64,000 bases of DNA from Paucibacter sp. B2R-40 (lineage in GTDB: Bacteria; Pseudomonadota; Gammaproteobacteria; Burkholderiales; Burkholderiaceae_C): contig NZ_JAJIRP010000001.1 in assembly GCF_025717555.1 (NCBI RefSeq), positions 747,400 through 811,399 of the forward strand, given 5' to 3'. Shown here in pieces: positions 9,907 to 18,174 of the stretch. The translations under genes and the position numbers were made by a program. Within the stretch, counting starts at the first letter, position 1, and each line of letters opens with the position of its first letter. The notes below the pieces were generated by a model, which worked only from the letters and a program-made list of their open reading frames with translations, was not told the origin of the DNA and did no database searches.

Positions 9907-10860
9907 ATGAAACTGCTCTTCGTTGCCGACCCCTTGGCTTCCTTCAAAACCTATAAGGACAGCACTTTTGCCATGATGCGCGAGGCGGCCAAGCGCGGGT
10001 ATCAGCTCTGGACCTGCGAGGTGCAGGACTTGATCTGGCGCTCGGGCGGGCGCGTGATGGCACAGCAGGCCCGCGCGATCACCTTGACCGGAGATGCGCA
10101 CAACTGGTTCACCGAAACCGAGCGTGCGGATCTGGTCGTGGCCGAGGTCGATGCGGTCTTGATGCGCAAAGACCCGCCCTTTGACAGCGAGTTTTTCTAC
10201 GCCACCCATCTGCTGGAACAGGCTGAACGGGAAGGCGCGCGCGTCTTCAACAAGCCGCAGGCGCTGCGCGACCATCCCGAGAAGCTGGCCCTGATGCAGT
10301 TTCCGCAATACTGCCCGCCGACCTTGGTGACGCGCAGCGAGGCGGCGATCCGCGCTTTCCACGCCGAGCATGGCGACATCATCCTCAAGCCGCTGGACGG
10401 CATGGGCGGCACCGGCATCTTCCGTGTCGGGGCCGATGGCATGAACCTTGGCGCCATCATCGAGACCCTCAACAAGGGCGGCGCCGAGACCGTCATGGTG
10501 CAGCGTTACTTACCCGCCATCAAAGACGGCGACAAGCGCGTGCTGGTGATCGGCGGCGTGCCGGTGCCCTTTTGCCTTGCGCGCATTCCGCAGGGCGGCG
10601 AGGTGCGTGGCAACTTGGCGGCCGGCGGCAAGGGCGTGGCCCGGCCCATCAGTGAGCGCGACCGCGAGATCGCCGAAAGCGTTGGCCCCATGCTGGCCGC
10701 GCGCGGCCTCTTGCTGGTCGGCCTGGATGTGATCGGTGACAGCCTCACCGAGGTCAACGTCACCAGCCCGACCTGCTTCCAGGAAATCACCGACCAGACC
10801 GGCTTTGATGTGGCGAAGATGTTTGTCGGCGCCTTGGAGAAAGCGCTGCAACATGCATGA
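9907..10860 (+). CDS. gshB: Glutathione synthetase
   Basis: The 317-residue ATP-grasp enzyme joins gamma-glutamylcysteine and glycine. It starts MKLLFVADPL (ATG 9907, with GAGG 11 bp upstream; an alternative ATG at 9898 lies too close to that site). Visible motifs are RKDPPFDSEFFYAT, ILKPLDGMGGTGIF in the ATP-grasp loop, VPFCLARIPQGGEVRGNLAAGG, and the metal-binding DSLTEVNVTSPT. It completes glutathione synthesis begun by gshA. Confidence 0.96.
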   Translation: MKLLFVADPLASFKTYKDSTFAMMREAAKRGYQLWTCEVQDLIWRSGGRVMAQQARAITLTGDAHNWFTETERADLVVAEVDAVLMRKDPPFDSEFFYATHLLEQAEREGARVFNKPQALRDHPEKLALMQFPQYCPPTLVTRSEAAIRAFHAEHGDIILKPLDGMGGTGIFRVGADGMNLGAIIETLNKGGAETVMVQRYLPAIKDGDKRVLVIGGVPVPFCLARIPQGGEVRGNLAAGGKGVARPISERDREIAESVGPMLAARGLLLVGLDVIGDSLTEVNVTSPTCFQEITDQTGFDVAKMFVGALEKALQHA

Positions 10861-11210
10861 CTGTGTGCTGATCTGCCTCGCGCAAAAGGACTAGGTCGGG
10901 GACACCCTGTCTCGCTTTGGGGTTTGGGCTTTGGGCTTTGCGCGTTGAGGGGTCGCAGCGTGGAGTCGATGGATGACTGGGTACCAAAATATTCGCACGA
11001 CGATTTGAGCTAGCTGGTGTCGGCCCATAGCCGATGTAGATCCAGACAAACCCTAATTTGGTATTAGGGGGGTGATCAGCTATCCCCCCCTAAACAAGGG
11101 GGGATTAAATCGGATTTGATTGACGTGTCAGCTTGTGTGAGCTTGGCCAAAGTGGAAAGATCAGTGCAAGCACAAAGGTCTTGTGTGACACACCGCTCAG
11201 GAGTCCAGCC
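10861..11210. promoter_or_regulatory. Intergenic region with G/C-run inverted repeats
   Basis: No credible gene lies in this 350-bp gap. It holds a perfect inverted repeat CCCTAAT-TTGGT-ATTAGGG (11051-11069) and then alternating homopolymer runs of six G (11067-11072), seven C (11084-11090) and six G (11098-11103), which can pair in more than one way. These lie about 110-160 bp before the first gene of the exported-protein block and look like an operator or a folded leader. An AGGAG ribosome site lies at 11199-11203. Confidence 0.45.
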
Positions 11211-11585
11211 ATGACAAGTTCCGCGAAGAAGTCCCTAGCCAAGCATGCATTCAAGTCGTTTGCAATCGGTTTGACTTTGTTTCCTTTGTTGGCTGCAGCG
11301 CAAGCTCAGAAAGCTGCGGCACCGACACCAAGTCTGGCTGGACCGTCCTTGGTCGAATCCTCCAGAGGTGCTTTGTTCACTGGTAACGGCTACAAGCCGA
11401 ATAGTGCTGTGTCGGTTTCTCTGCGCAGTCCCTCGGGTGTTGAATCGCATGTGTCGACCGTGGTGGCGGCTGATGGTTCGATCAGCTATCGGGTTGATTC
11501 ACCGCTACCTGGTACTTATGGCCTGAAGGTTCTCGACTCGGGTGGCAAGGCGCTGTCGAGCACCGAATTTCATGTCGTGCGGTAA
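11211..11585 (+). CDS. Small exported protein, function unknown
   Basis: 124 residues with a signal peptide (KSFAIGLTLFPLLAAAQAQ, cleavage near residue 33). The mature part of about 90 residues has the short beta-strand pattern of an immunoglobulin-like or filamin-like domain: LFTGNGYKPNSAVSVSL, then GSISYRVDSPLPGTYGLKVLDSGGK. I do not recognise a family. It opens a run of four exported proteins; a 287-bp gap before the next gene suggests that gene may have its own promoter. The base composition of this block looks less GC-rich than its neighbours. Confidence 0.7.
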   Translation: MTSSAKKSLAKHAFKSFAIGLTLFPLLAAAQAQKAAAPTPSLAGPSLVESSRGALFTGNGYKPNSAVSVSLRSPSGVESHVSTVVAADGSISYRVDSPLPGTYGLKVLDSGGKALSSTEFHVVR

Positions 11586-11872
11586 ATACAGGGCTGAGTT
11601 GCAATAGGCCCAAAGGGCACACAGCGGGTCCCAAATTGAAAGCTTGGTAGCTGCGTAATTAGCCTGCATGTGCTTGGGTTCATTGCCATCTTTACTCATG
11701 CATTTGGTCTCTTGCTTTCGGCTGGATTGAAACTCAAATGAGACTTTTCAGCCCAGTTTGCGGTTTGTTGAACCCGTTGTTGCGCTCGCCAAGCAGCCCA
11801 TACGGGATTGCCTTTGTTCAACAAGCGCATCGGTCAACAACTGAAAGCTGGCTTAAAAAATGGAGCGAATTC

Positions 11873-13021
11873 ATGTCATTGAAGTCTAAATTGAGCGCCG
11901 CCGTTGCTGTCACCTCCTCGCGCTCGACCCTTTGCAGTGGTTTCGAGCCCAATCGACCGGGTGCAGGGGTTTTGCTCGTCATTGGGGGACTGGCTCGGCG
12001 CCTGCTGTGGTGCCTTTTGCCATTGGCGGCGGCAGCGACGGCGCAGGCGTCTGACATCGTGTTCACGTCAAACCGCGAAGGCGGCATCTTTCAGTTGTAC
12101 CGAATGGCCGAAGACGGCAGTAGCGTCAAACGCGCAACCGCTGAGGCGATGGAGGCCCAGCAATTTGACCTGTCACCTGACCGCAAAAAGGCTGTGTTCG
12201 TCTCTGTGCGTGCAGGGCAACCGGATTTGTATATTGCCGATCTGCGCACCGGGCAAGTGACCCAGTTGACAAACGATGCGGCAATGGAGGCCACACCGAT
12301 CTGGTCCCCAGACGGCAAGAGCGTCGCCTACCAGTCGTATCTCAGTAGACGCCCAGCGCTCTACATCATCAATGTAGATGGCACAGGACATCGCAAGCTT
12401 ACTGATGAGAAGGGCGAGGAGTCGATGCCGGCGTTCTCTCCAGACGGACGCAAGCTTGCGTATGTCGTCACGATGGGTCGGCGTCAGGCGCAAATTCGCA
12501 CGGTCGATCTGGAGAGCGGCAAATCCACAGTCATTGGCGCGGAGCCGTCGGTAGGCCTTGAGAGTGGGCCGCGCTGGTCCCCGGATGGCAGTCACTTGGT
12601 TTACGTCATGCTGAAAGACGATGTGACCCATATCTACACGATGCGGGCTGATGGGTCCGAGCGCCGTGCGCTCACCACCGGCGAGGATAAAAACAACGAA
12701 CCAAACTGGTCGGTTGATGGCCGACAAATAGTTTTCTTGTCCATACGCAAACCATCGAATCGACAGGCTATTTACGCAATGAGCGAGGACGGCTCTCGGC
12801 AGCGTGAGTTGGTGGGTGGCCCCGAAGAGCATATGTTGGCTCGATGGACACCGGATCACAGAAGCTTGTACTTCATGCGATTCCACCGTGGGGCCGGGCA
12901 GATTTTTGTTGCATCTGCCGATGGTTCTGACATCCGCAAAGTGTCGAGCGGCTCGGGCTATGACGCCGAATTCGCCTTTGTGAGTGACGCAAACAAGGCG
13001 CCAACATTTGCGGCGCGTTGA
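11873..13021 (+). CDS. TolB-like exported beta-propeller protein (PD40 repeats)
   Basis: 382 residues from ATG 11873 (GGAGCG upstream). An N-terminal hydrophobic helix with an Ala-rich end (about residues 35-58) acts as a signal peptide or anchor. The rest is a chain of WD40-like PD40 repeats with the hallmark SPDG turns: FDLSPDRKK, IWSPDGKSVAYQS, AFSPDGRKLAYV, RWSPDGSHLVYV and NWSVDGRQIVFLS. Six or so blades resemble the propeller of TolB, but the TolB N-terminal domain and the tol-pal context are absent. It is probably a periplasmic or surface binding protein serving the neighbouring dockerin and cohesin proteins. The frame is open 45 codons upstream, but a ribosome site favours 11873. Confidence 0.8.
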   Translation: MSLKSKLSAAVAVTSSRSTLCSGFEPNRPGAGVLLVIGGLARRLLWCLLPLAAAATAQASDIVFTSNREGGIFQLYRMAEDGSSVKRATAEAMEAQQFDLSPDRKKAVFVSVRAGQPDLYIADLRTGQVTQLTNDAAMEATPIWSPDGKSVAYQSYLSRRPALYIINVDGTGHRKLTDEKGEESMPAFSPDGRKLAYVVTMGRRQAQIRTVDLESGKSTVIGAEPSVGLESGPRWSPDGSHLVYVMLKDDVTHIYTMRADGSERRALTTGEDKNNEPNWSVDGRQIVFLSIRKPSNRQAIYAMSEDGSRQRELVGGPEEHMLARWTPDHRSLYFMRFHRGAGQIFVASADGSDIRKVSSGSGYDAEFAFVSDANKAPTFAAR

Positions 13022-13079
13022 TCCCGGCGGTACGCCGTTGGTCTTTATATTGGCTCACTTACTCTAAGGAATAGGCATC

Positions 13080-14825
13080 ATGAAGAACGAACGCCAAACC
13101 CAGTCGAGATCCGGTAGGAAAGAGAAGTTGATTGTGATGGCTTGTGTTGCCTTGTGCTCCGGCACAGCATTGGCCGCAAGCAAGACCTATACATTGGATG
13201 CCGATTTTTCATTGGGCATTCTGGAAAACCTGAACTACACGGCGGTCAGCAATCAACTCCAGGTCAATCTGGTTGGCGCTGGATCAAAATACATTTTTGT
13301 CGCCAACCACAATGAAGACACGGTGTCTAAGTTCGACACCGAGCTGAACAAGGAAGTTGCGCGCTACCGCACCTTTGCCGGCACCGGCAATGGCGGCGGC
13401 AACCCCTCGCGGATCGCCATCGACGTGGATGGCAACGCCTATGTCCTGAACCGCGAACCCGGCCACAATAATCCGCCTCAGCTGCTGAAGATACTGGTCG
13501 ACACAGCCGTTGACCGCAATAGCAATGGCATCATCGAGACATCAACCGATCTGAATAACGACGGCATTATTTCGGGCGCCGAAATTTTGCCCTTCACGGC
13601 CAATAACGATGCCGGCGATGCGGTTTTCGCCGATGAACGCATCGCATGGGCCAAGCGCTTGCCCGCAGGCACGAGCTTTGGACGTTCGCTCTGTATTGCG
13701 CCTGACGGCAAGATCTGGGCCGGTGTTTGGAATCAGGCGCGGTATTACCGGATTGATCCCAGCAACGGCAATGTGATTCCGCTTGCGAATGGCAGTCCTT
13801 TTGTGCAGATGACAGCTTGGAATCCCTACGGTTGCACCGTAGACAAGAACGGCATTCTTTGGAGCGCAACACTTTCGCAGCGATTGGGTAGGGTAGACAC
13901 CGCAACCGGAGCCGTCAGTCATTTCGATGGGCCTGGCAGTACCTACGGTATTTCTCAGGGTGGTGGAAAGGTGTTTCAGGCCAACACGAGTGGAAGCACG
14001 TTTCACGTATTCGACCCCTCCACCAATACATTTGCTAGCCCTGCGGCCTTGAGCTTCGGCAGCTACGGCATCGCCGTGGATGGCGCCGGCAATGTCTTGT
14101 CCAGTAACCCGAATGGTGGTGTTGCCAAGCATTCTCCGACCGGGACCTTGCTGTGGCAGCGCGGAGCGCAAGCGGGTACATCTTTCCCATTCGGGGTCAT
14201 GATCGATGGCAACAATGACGTCTGGGTGATGAACCTGAATACCAACAATATGTCCAAGTACAAGGGTACCGACGGCACGCCATTGGGCTTGTTTCCGACC
14301 GGAGCTTATCCCTATGTATACACCGATGGTTCCGGTTTGACGACCAAGAACACCACCAACAACAAACAGGGGACTTGGACGGTCGTTTACGACAGTGCCG
14401 CTGCTGGCACACAGTGGGGCAAGGTCAACTGGAGCGACTTTGTGCCCGGCGGTGCGAGTGTGGAGGTGTCTACGCGTGCGGCCGATACGCAAGCCGCGCT
14501 TGATCTGCAGGCCTACATGCCTGTGACGAAAAACACCAGCTTCGCTGCTGCGGGCCGTTTTATTCAGGTGCGCACTCGTATGGTCAATAACACCAACAAT
14601 GAGTCGCCGATTCTGTTTGATCTGACCATCAACAGCAAAGTTCTGGTCTGCGATGTCGACGGTGACGGCGACATCGATACGGCCGACCTCGGTTTGATCC
14701 GAGCCGGCGTCGGGCTAGTGCCGGTCGCAAATGACCCGCGCGATGCAAACGGCGACGGCAAGATCACCATCAACGATGTGCGTGCCTGCACCCTCAAATG
14801 CACCAAGGCCGCTTGTGCGCCTTGA
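13080..14825 (+). CDS. Exported NHL/Vgb-like beta-propeller with C-terminal dockerin
   Basis: 581 residues. A signal peptide ends near ALAA-SK (residue about 34). Residues about 65-420 are NHL/virginiamycin-lyase-like propeller repeats (KYIFVANHNEDTVSKFD, RIAIDVDGNAYVLNR, GIAVDGAGNVLSSN). Within them an insertion near 145-170 carries EF-hand-like loops (DRNSNGIIE, DLNNDGIISGAE). The C-terminus has a two-repeat type I dockerin: DVDGDGDIDTAD (about 525-536) and DANGDGKITIND (about 555-566), with cysteines flanking the pair. Dockerins bind cohesins through two Ca2+-loaded F-hands. The next gene, 44 bp downstream, encodes a cohesin-like protein, suggesting that the two products bind each other on the cell surface. 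Confidence 0.85.
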   Translation: MKNERQTQSRSGRKEKLIVMACVALCSGTALAASKTYTLDADFSLGILENLNYTAVSNQLQVNLVGAGSKYIFVANHNEDTVSKFDTELNKEVARYRTFAGTGNGGGNPSRIAIDVDGNAYVLNREPGHNNPPQLLKILVDTAVDRNSNGIIETSTDLNNDGIISGAEILPFTANNDAGDAVFADERIAWAKRLPAGTSFGRSLCIAPDGKIWAGVWNQARYYRIDPSNGNVIPLANGSPFVQMTAWNPYGCTVDKNGILWSATLSQRLGRVDTATGAVSHFDGPGSTYGISQGGGKVFQANTSGSTFHVFDPSTNTFASPAALSFGSYGIAVDGAGNVLSSNPNGGVAKHSPTGTLLWQRGAQAGTSFPFGVMIDGNNDVWVMNLNTNNMSKYKGTDGTPLGLFPTGAYPYVYTDGSGLTTKNTTNNKQGTWTVVYDSAAAGTQWGKVNWSDFVPGGASVEVSTRAADTQAALDLQAYMPVTKNTSFAAAGRFIQVRTRMVNNTNNESPILFDLTINSKVLVCDVDGDGDIDTADLGLIRAGVGLVPVANDPRDANGDGKITINDVRACTLKCTKAACAP

Positions 14826-14869
14826 GTGAAGCTGACTTTCGAGCGCTCAACTTTTACTTAGGATTCAAG

Positions 14870-15493
14870 ATGAAGAAATTTATTGCAAATTCCCTTGTCG
14901 CCGTCAGCGCGGTGTTGGGTGCGGGTTCGGCCATTGCCTCGCCCATAGTTGTCAGCTTCGCAAGCTCGGCTCTCAATCAACATATCAATGTTGGTGAGAC
15001 GGTCACCATTGATGTCAACATCAGCGGCCTTGGAGCCGAAGTGCTGTCTGGCTACGATCTGAATTTTCTCTACAACGGATCTATCTTGAACTGGCTTTCA
15101 ACGGACGAAAGCTCGGTACTTTCTCAGTTGGGCGCGTCGCCATTCGTTTTGAATGATCCATTCGCCGCAGGCAATCTGGGCATGTTCGCTTCTGCAACGG
15201 TCGGCGATGCAACGCTTTTAAACGATCAGGCCGATGACTTCTTGCTCTTCCGTTTCAAGTTGACCGGCAGTGCCGATGGGGTAACGTCATTCGGCCTGGG
15301 TGGAAATTTGGACAATGAGCGCAACTTTACGGGACTGCAATTTGGTACGCTGAACGTCGATGTTGGCGGCCTTTGCGTTGCGGTTGGTACTGGCCAATGC
15401 GAAGTGCCTGAACCTAGGTCCTACGCACTTGTTGGCTTGGCCATGTTTGCTGCATTTGCCCCCACTGCAATGCGCCGCCGCAAGGCCAAGTAG
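14870..15493 (+). CDS. Cohesin-like domain protein with PEP-CTERM sorting signal
   Basis: 207 residues. A signal peptide (MKKFIANSLVAVSAVLGAG, cleavage near residue 24) is followed by one domain with cohesin-type traits: a strand-rich start with VGETVTIDVNISGL, then GYDLNFLYNGSILNWLS and FLLFRFKLTGSADGVTSFGLGG. The end is a classic PEP-CTERM signal: VPEP at about residue 179, a hydrophobic helix, and RRRK. Such proteins are processed by exosortase and tied to exopolysaccharide export; no exosortase gene is in the window. Two cysteines lie just before VPEP. It directly follows the dockerin gene and ends in a terminator. The cohesin assignment rests on pattern and context. Confidence 0.8.
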   Translation: MKKFIANSLVAVSAVLGAGSAIASPIVVSFASSALNQHINVGETVTIDVNISGLGAEVLSGYDLNFLYNGSILNWLSTDESSVLSQLGASPFVLNDPFAAGNLGMFASATVGDATLLNDQADDFLLFRFKLTGSADGVTSFGLGGNLDNERNFTGLQFGTLNVDVGGLCVAVGTGQCEVPEPRSYALVGLAMFAAFAPTAMRRRKAK

Positions 15494-15511
15494 ATTTGCA
15501 GGTTTGATGTG

Positions 15512-15543
15512 AAAAAGGCCGCGCCCTACAGCGCGGCCTTTTT
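15512..15543 (+). terminator. Rho-independent terminator after the cohesin gene
   Basis: A GC-rich stem AAGGCCGCGC / GCGCGGCCTT with a short loop is flanked by A and T runs, 19 bp after the cohesin gene's stop. The symmetrical A/T flanks would let it work in both directions. Confidence 0.92.
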
Positions 15544-15691
15544 GCTGTGCAAGCGCAGGATATTTTTAAGTGGGGAGGGCGGCAAATTCTCGCTCAGCTT
15601 CTGTGCATCGCCGGACCGATGCCTTGGCCTGTTTGGGCTGGCTATTCCGGATATGCTGCGCAACGAAATCACCGTCAAGAAAAGGACATCC

Positions 15692-16801
15692 ATGATCAAG
15701 ACTCGTGCCGCCGTTGCCTGGAAAGCTGGCGCCCCATTGACGATTGAAGAGGTGCAACTCGACGGCCCGCGAGCCGGCGAGGTCTTGGTCGAGGTCAAGG
15801 CGACCGGCATCTGTCACACCGACTATTACACGCTGTCCGGCGCCGACCCGGAAGGCATCTTCCCGGCCATTCTCGGGCACGAGGGTGCCGGCATCGTGCT
15901 CGAAGTCGGCGAGGGCGTCACTTGGCTCAAGCCCGGTGACCATGTGATCCCGCTCTACACGCCGGAATGCCGGCAGTGCAAGTTTTGCCTCTCGCGCAAG
16001 ACCAATCTTTGCCAGGCGATCCGCTCGACGCAAGGGCGCGGCTTGATGCCTGACGCGACCTCGCGCTTCTCCATCGACGGTCAGCCGATCTTTCATTACA
16101 TGGGAACCTCGACCTTCTCGAACCACATCGTTGTGCCCGGCATTGCGCTGGCCAAGATCCGCGAGGATGCGCCTTTTGACAAGGTTTGCTATATCGGCTG
16201 TGGCGTTACCACCGGGGTCGGCGCGGTGCTGTTCACGGCCAAGGTCGAGGCCGGCGCCAATGTGGTGGTGTTTGGCCTCGGCGGTATCGGCCTGAACGTG
16301 ATCCAGGGCGCAAAAATGGTGGGCGCTGACAAGATCATCGGCGTCGATCTGAACCCGGCTCGCGAGGCAATGGCGCGCAAATTCGGCATGACGCACTTCA
16401 TCAACCCGAAGAACGTCGCCAACGTGGTGGACGAGATCGTGCAGTTGACCGATGGCGGCGCCGACTACAGCTTCGAGTGCATCGGCAATACCAAGGTCAT
16501 GCGTGACGCATTGGAATGCACGCACAAGGGCTGGGGCCGCTCCATCATCATCGGCGTGGCCGAGGCGGGGGCCGAGATCAGCACCCGGCCGTTCCAACTG
16601 GTGACCGGGCGCAAATGGGAGGGCTCGGCCTTCGGCGGCGCGCGTGGCCGCACCGATGTGCCGCGCATCGTCGATTGGTATATGGACGGCAAGCTCAATA
16701 TCGACGACCTGATCACCCACAAGCTGCCGCTTGAGCGCATCAATGAAGGCTTCGAGTTGATGAAGCGCGGAGAGTCGATCCGCGCGGTGGTGGAGTTCTG
16801 A
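15692..16801 (+). CDS. frmA: S-(hydroxymethyl)glutathione dehydrogenase (class III ADH)
   Basis: The 369-residue zinc enzyme oxidises S-hydroxymethylglutathione, formed spontaneously from formaldehyde and glutathione, to S-formylglutathione with NAD+. Catalytic zinc ligands are in GICHTDYYTLSG and GHEGAG. The structural zinc cysteines are in CRQCKFCLSRKTNLC. The nucleotide fold shows VFGLGGIGLNV, and SFECIG precedes the C-terminal domain. ATG 15692 is the family start; an upstream open frame runs into the preceding terminator. The hydrolase gene follows 2 bp later, forming the standard detoxification pair. Confidence 0.95.
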   Translation: MIKTRAAVAWKAGAPLTIEEVQLDGPRAGEVLVEVKATGICHTDYYTLSGADPEGIFPAILGHEGAGIVLEVGEGVTWLKPGDHVIPLYTPECRQCKFCLSRKTNLCQAIRSTQGRGLMPDATSRFSIDGQPIFHYMGTSTFSNHIVVPGIALAKIREDAPFDKVCYIGCGVTTGVGAVLFTAKVEAGANVVVFGLGGIGLNVIQGAKMVGADKIIGVDLNPAREAMARKFGMTHFINPKNVANVVDEIVQLTDGGADYSFECIGNTKVMRDALECTHKGWGRSIIIGVAEAGAEISTRPFQLVTGRKWEGSAFGGARGRTDVPRIVDWYMDGKLNIDDLITHKLPLERINEGFELMKRGESIRAVVEF

Positions 16802-16803
16802 GC

Positions 16804-17649
16804 ATGTTGGACGGGCTTGAGTTGCTGTCGGAACATGGCTGCTTTGGCGGCCGGCAGCGTTTTTACCGCCATGCTTCGGCCCAGATTTGTTCGCCCATGC
16901 GCTTTGGCTTGTTTGTGCCGCCTCAGCCGCGCGCCTTGCTGGTCTACCTTGCTGGCCTGACTTGCAACGAGGAAACCTTTGCGATCAAGGCCGGTGCGCA
17001 GCGGCTGGCTGCCGAGTTGGGCCTGGCCTTGTTGACACCCGACACCAGCCCGCGCGGCCTTGGTGTGGCGGGTGAGGCGGACAGCTGGGACTTTGGCGTC
17101 GGTGCTGGCTTTTACCTCGACGCCAGCGAGCAACCCTGGGCCAGTCATTGGCGCATGGAAAGCTATCTGTTGCATGAACTGCTGCCCGGTGTGCAACAGG
17201 AACTTGGGTTGACAGCGCAAAGCACCGGCCTGTTCGGGCACTCCATGGGCGGCCACGGCGCCTTGACGCTGGCGCTGCGCCATCCCGGTGCGTTCCGCTC
17301 GGTGTCGGCCTTTGCGCCTGTCTGTGCGCCGCTGCAATGCCCCTGGGGGCAAAAAGCCTTCGCCGGCTATCTGGGTGCGAATCATGCGGCCCATGCCGCT
17401 CATGATGCCAGTGCCCTTATGCTGACCCAGACCCGCCCACCATTCGAGGCCGCCATTTTGATTGACCAAGGGCTGGACGACCCCTTTTTGGCGACCCAGC
17501 TGCTGCCCGAGGCCTTCGAGGCGGCTTGCCTGGTCGCCGGGCAAAACCTGACCCTGCGGCGGCACGCAGGTTTCGATCATGGCTATTACTTCATCACCAG
17601 CTTTGTGAACGATCATCTTCGCCACCACGCGGCGCAATTGCTTGCCTGA
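16804..17649 (+). CDS. fghA: S-formylglutathione hydrolase
   Basis: 281 residues, an esterase-D type alpha/beta hydrolase that splits S-formylglutathione into formate and glutathione. The nucleophile serine is in GHSMGGHGAL, the oxyanion region is YLAGLTCNEETF, the acid aspartate is in LIDQGLDDPF, and the histidine is in HAGFDHGYYF. It starts 2 bp after the dehydrogenase stop, so the two are translated together. Confidence 0.95.
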   Translation: MLDGLELLSEHGCFGGRQRFYRHASAQICSPMRFGLFVPPQPRALLVYLAGLTCNEETFAIKAGAQRLAAELGLALLTPDTSPRGLGVAGEADSWDFGVGAGFYLDASEQPWASHWRMESYLLHELLPGVQQELGLTAQSTGLFGHSMGGHGALTLALRHPGAFRSVSAFAPVCAPLQCPWGQKAFAGYLGANHAAHAAHDASALMLTQTRPPFEAAILIDQGLDDPFLATQLLPEAFEAACLVAGQNLTLRRHAGFDHGYYFITSFVNDHLRHHAAQLLA

Positions 17650-17860
17650 GCTGGCGCTCGACTTCGGCGCTGGCCAGGAATTTGGTCATGCATTCATCGC
17701 GCAGCGCGGGGTAGCTGAACGCTTGACCGTTTCCGTGATGCAGCTGCATTAGCAGAATTAGCTGGTCATCGACTGCCAGTTTCCCGCCTTTCACGGCGCC
17801 CTCAGCGGTGCACTCTTGGGCAAGTACATCTCGCCCAAGCCTTCCACACTCAAGAGTCAC
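17594..17860 (-). CDS. Uncertain small ORF convergent with fghA
   Basis: An 88-codon frame with a GTG start at 17860 overlaps the 3' end of fghA by 56 bp. Codon choice in its middle (residues about 18-70) looks more coding-like than a random shadow, and the predicted peptide is soluble and mixed-charge (AVDDQLILLMQLHHGNG, DECMTKFLASAEVERQL). I recognise no family and see no good ribosome site. It could be a genuine small protein or a decayed gene. Confidence 0.25.
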   Translation of the reverse strand: MTLECGRLGRDVLAQECTAEGAVKGGKLAVDDQLILLMQLHHGNGQAFSYPALRDECMTKFLASAEVERQLRQAIAPRGGEDDRSQSW

Positions 17861-18174
17861 GTGTCACTCTTGGCTTGCCTGGACGCAGCGTGGTGGTGCT
17901 GCTGAAGAGCCTGCGCAGAATCACGTCCAGGGTCAAGCGGGTATTCATGCGCACCCGGCAAGCTCTCGCGGAAGCCGAAGAAGCCGCAGGGCGGGCCCGG
18001 TGGAAGGGCGATGTGAGTCGAGTGTTCCTTGCTTGCAATTGCTAACAATTGCGCCGTCAACAGGCTGAACCTAACACCCGTTGTGCATGGGCCAGGCGAC
18101 TGAGAGCAGCAAAGTACAAAGAAGTCGTGAGCTGCTTCAGCGCTGGATGGCAAGACCTTGATTGGAGTTCTGAG
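17861..18174. other. Non-coding or degraded stretch before the Ala-rich gene
   Basis: No complete gene is supported here. On the plus strand a frame running to the TAA near 18048 gives a plausible basic helical segment (VVVLLKSLRRITSRVKRVF, then an Ala/Glu-rich run), but it has no convincing start. This may be a gene remnant. The 3' part should hold the promoter of the gene at 18175, which has GGAG at 18164-18167. Confidence 0.3.

Noticed and set aside
12873-13058. Small minus-strand frame between the TolB-like and dockerin genes
   Set aside because: Shadow with no ribosome site or motif.
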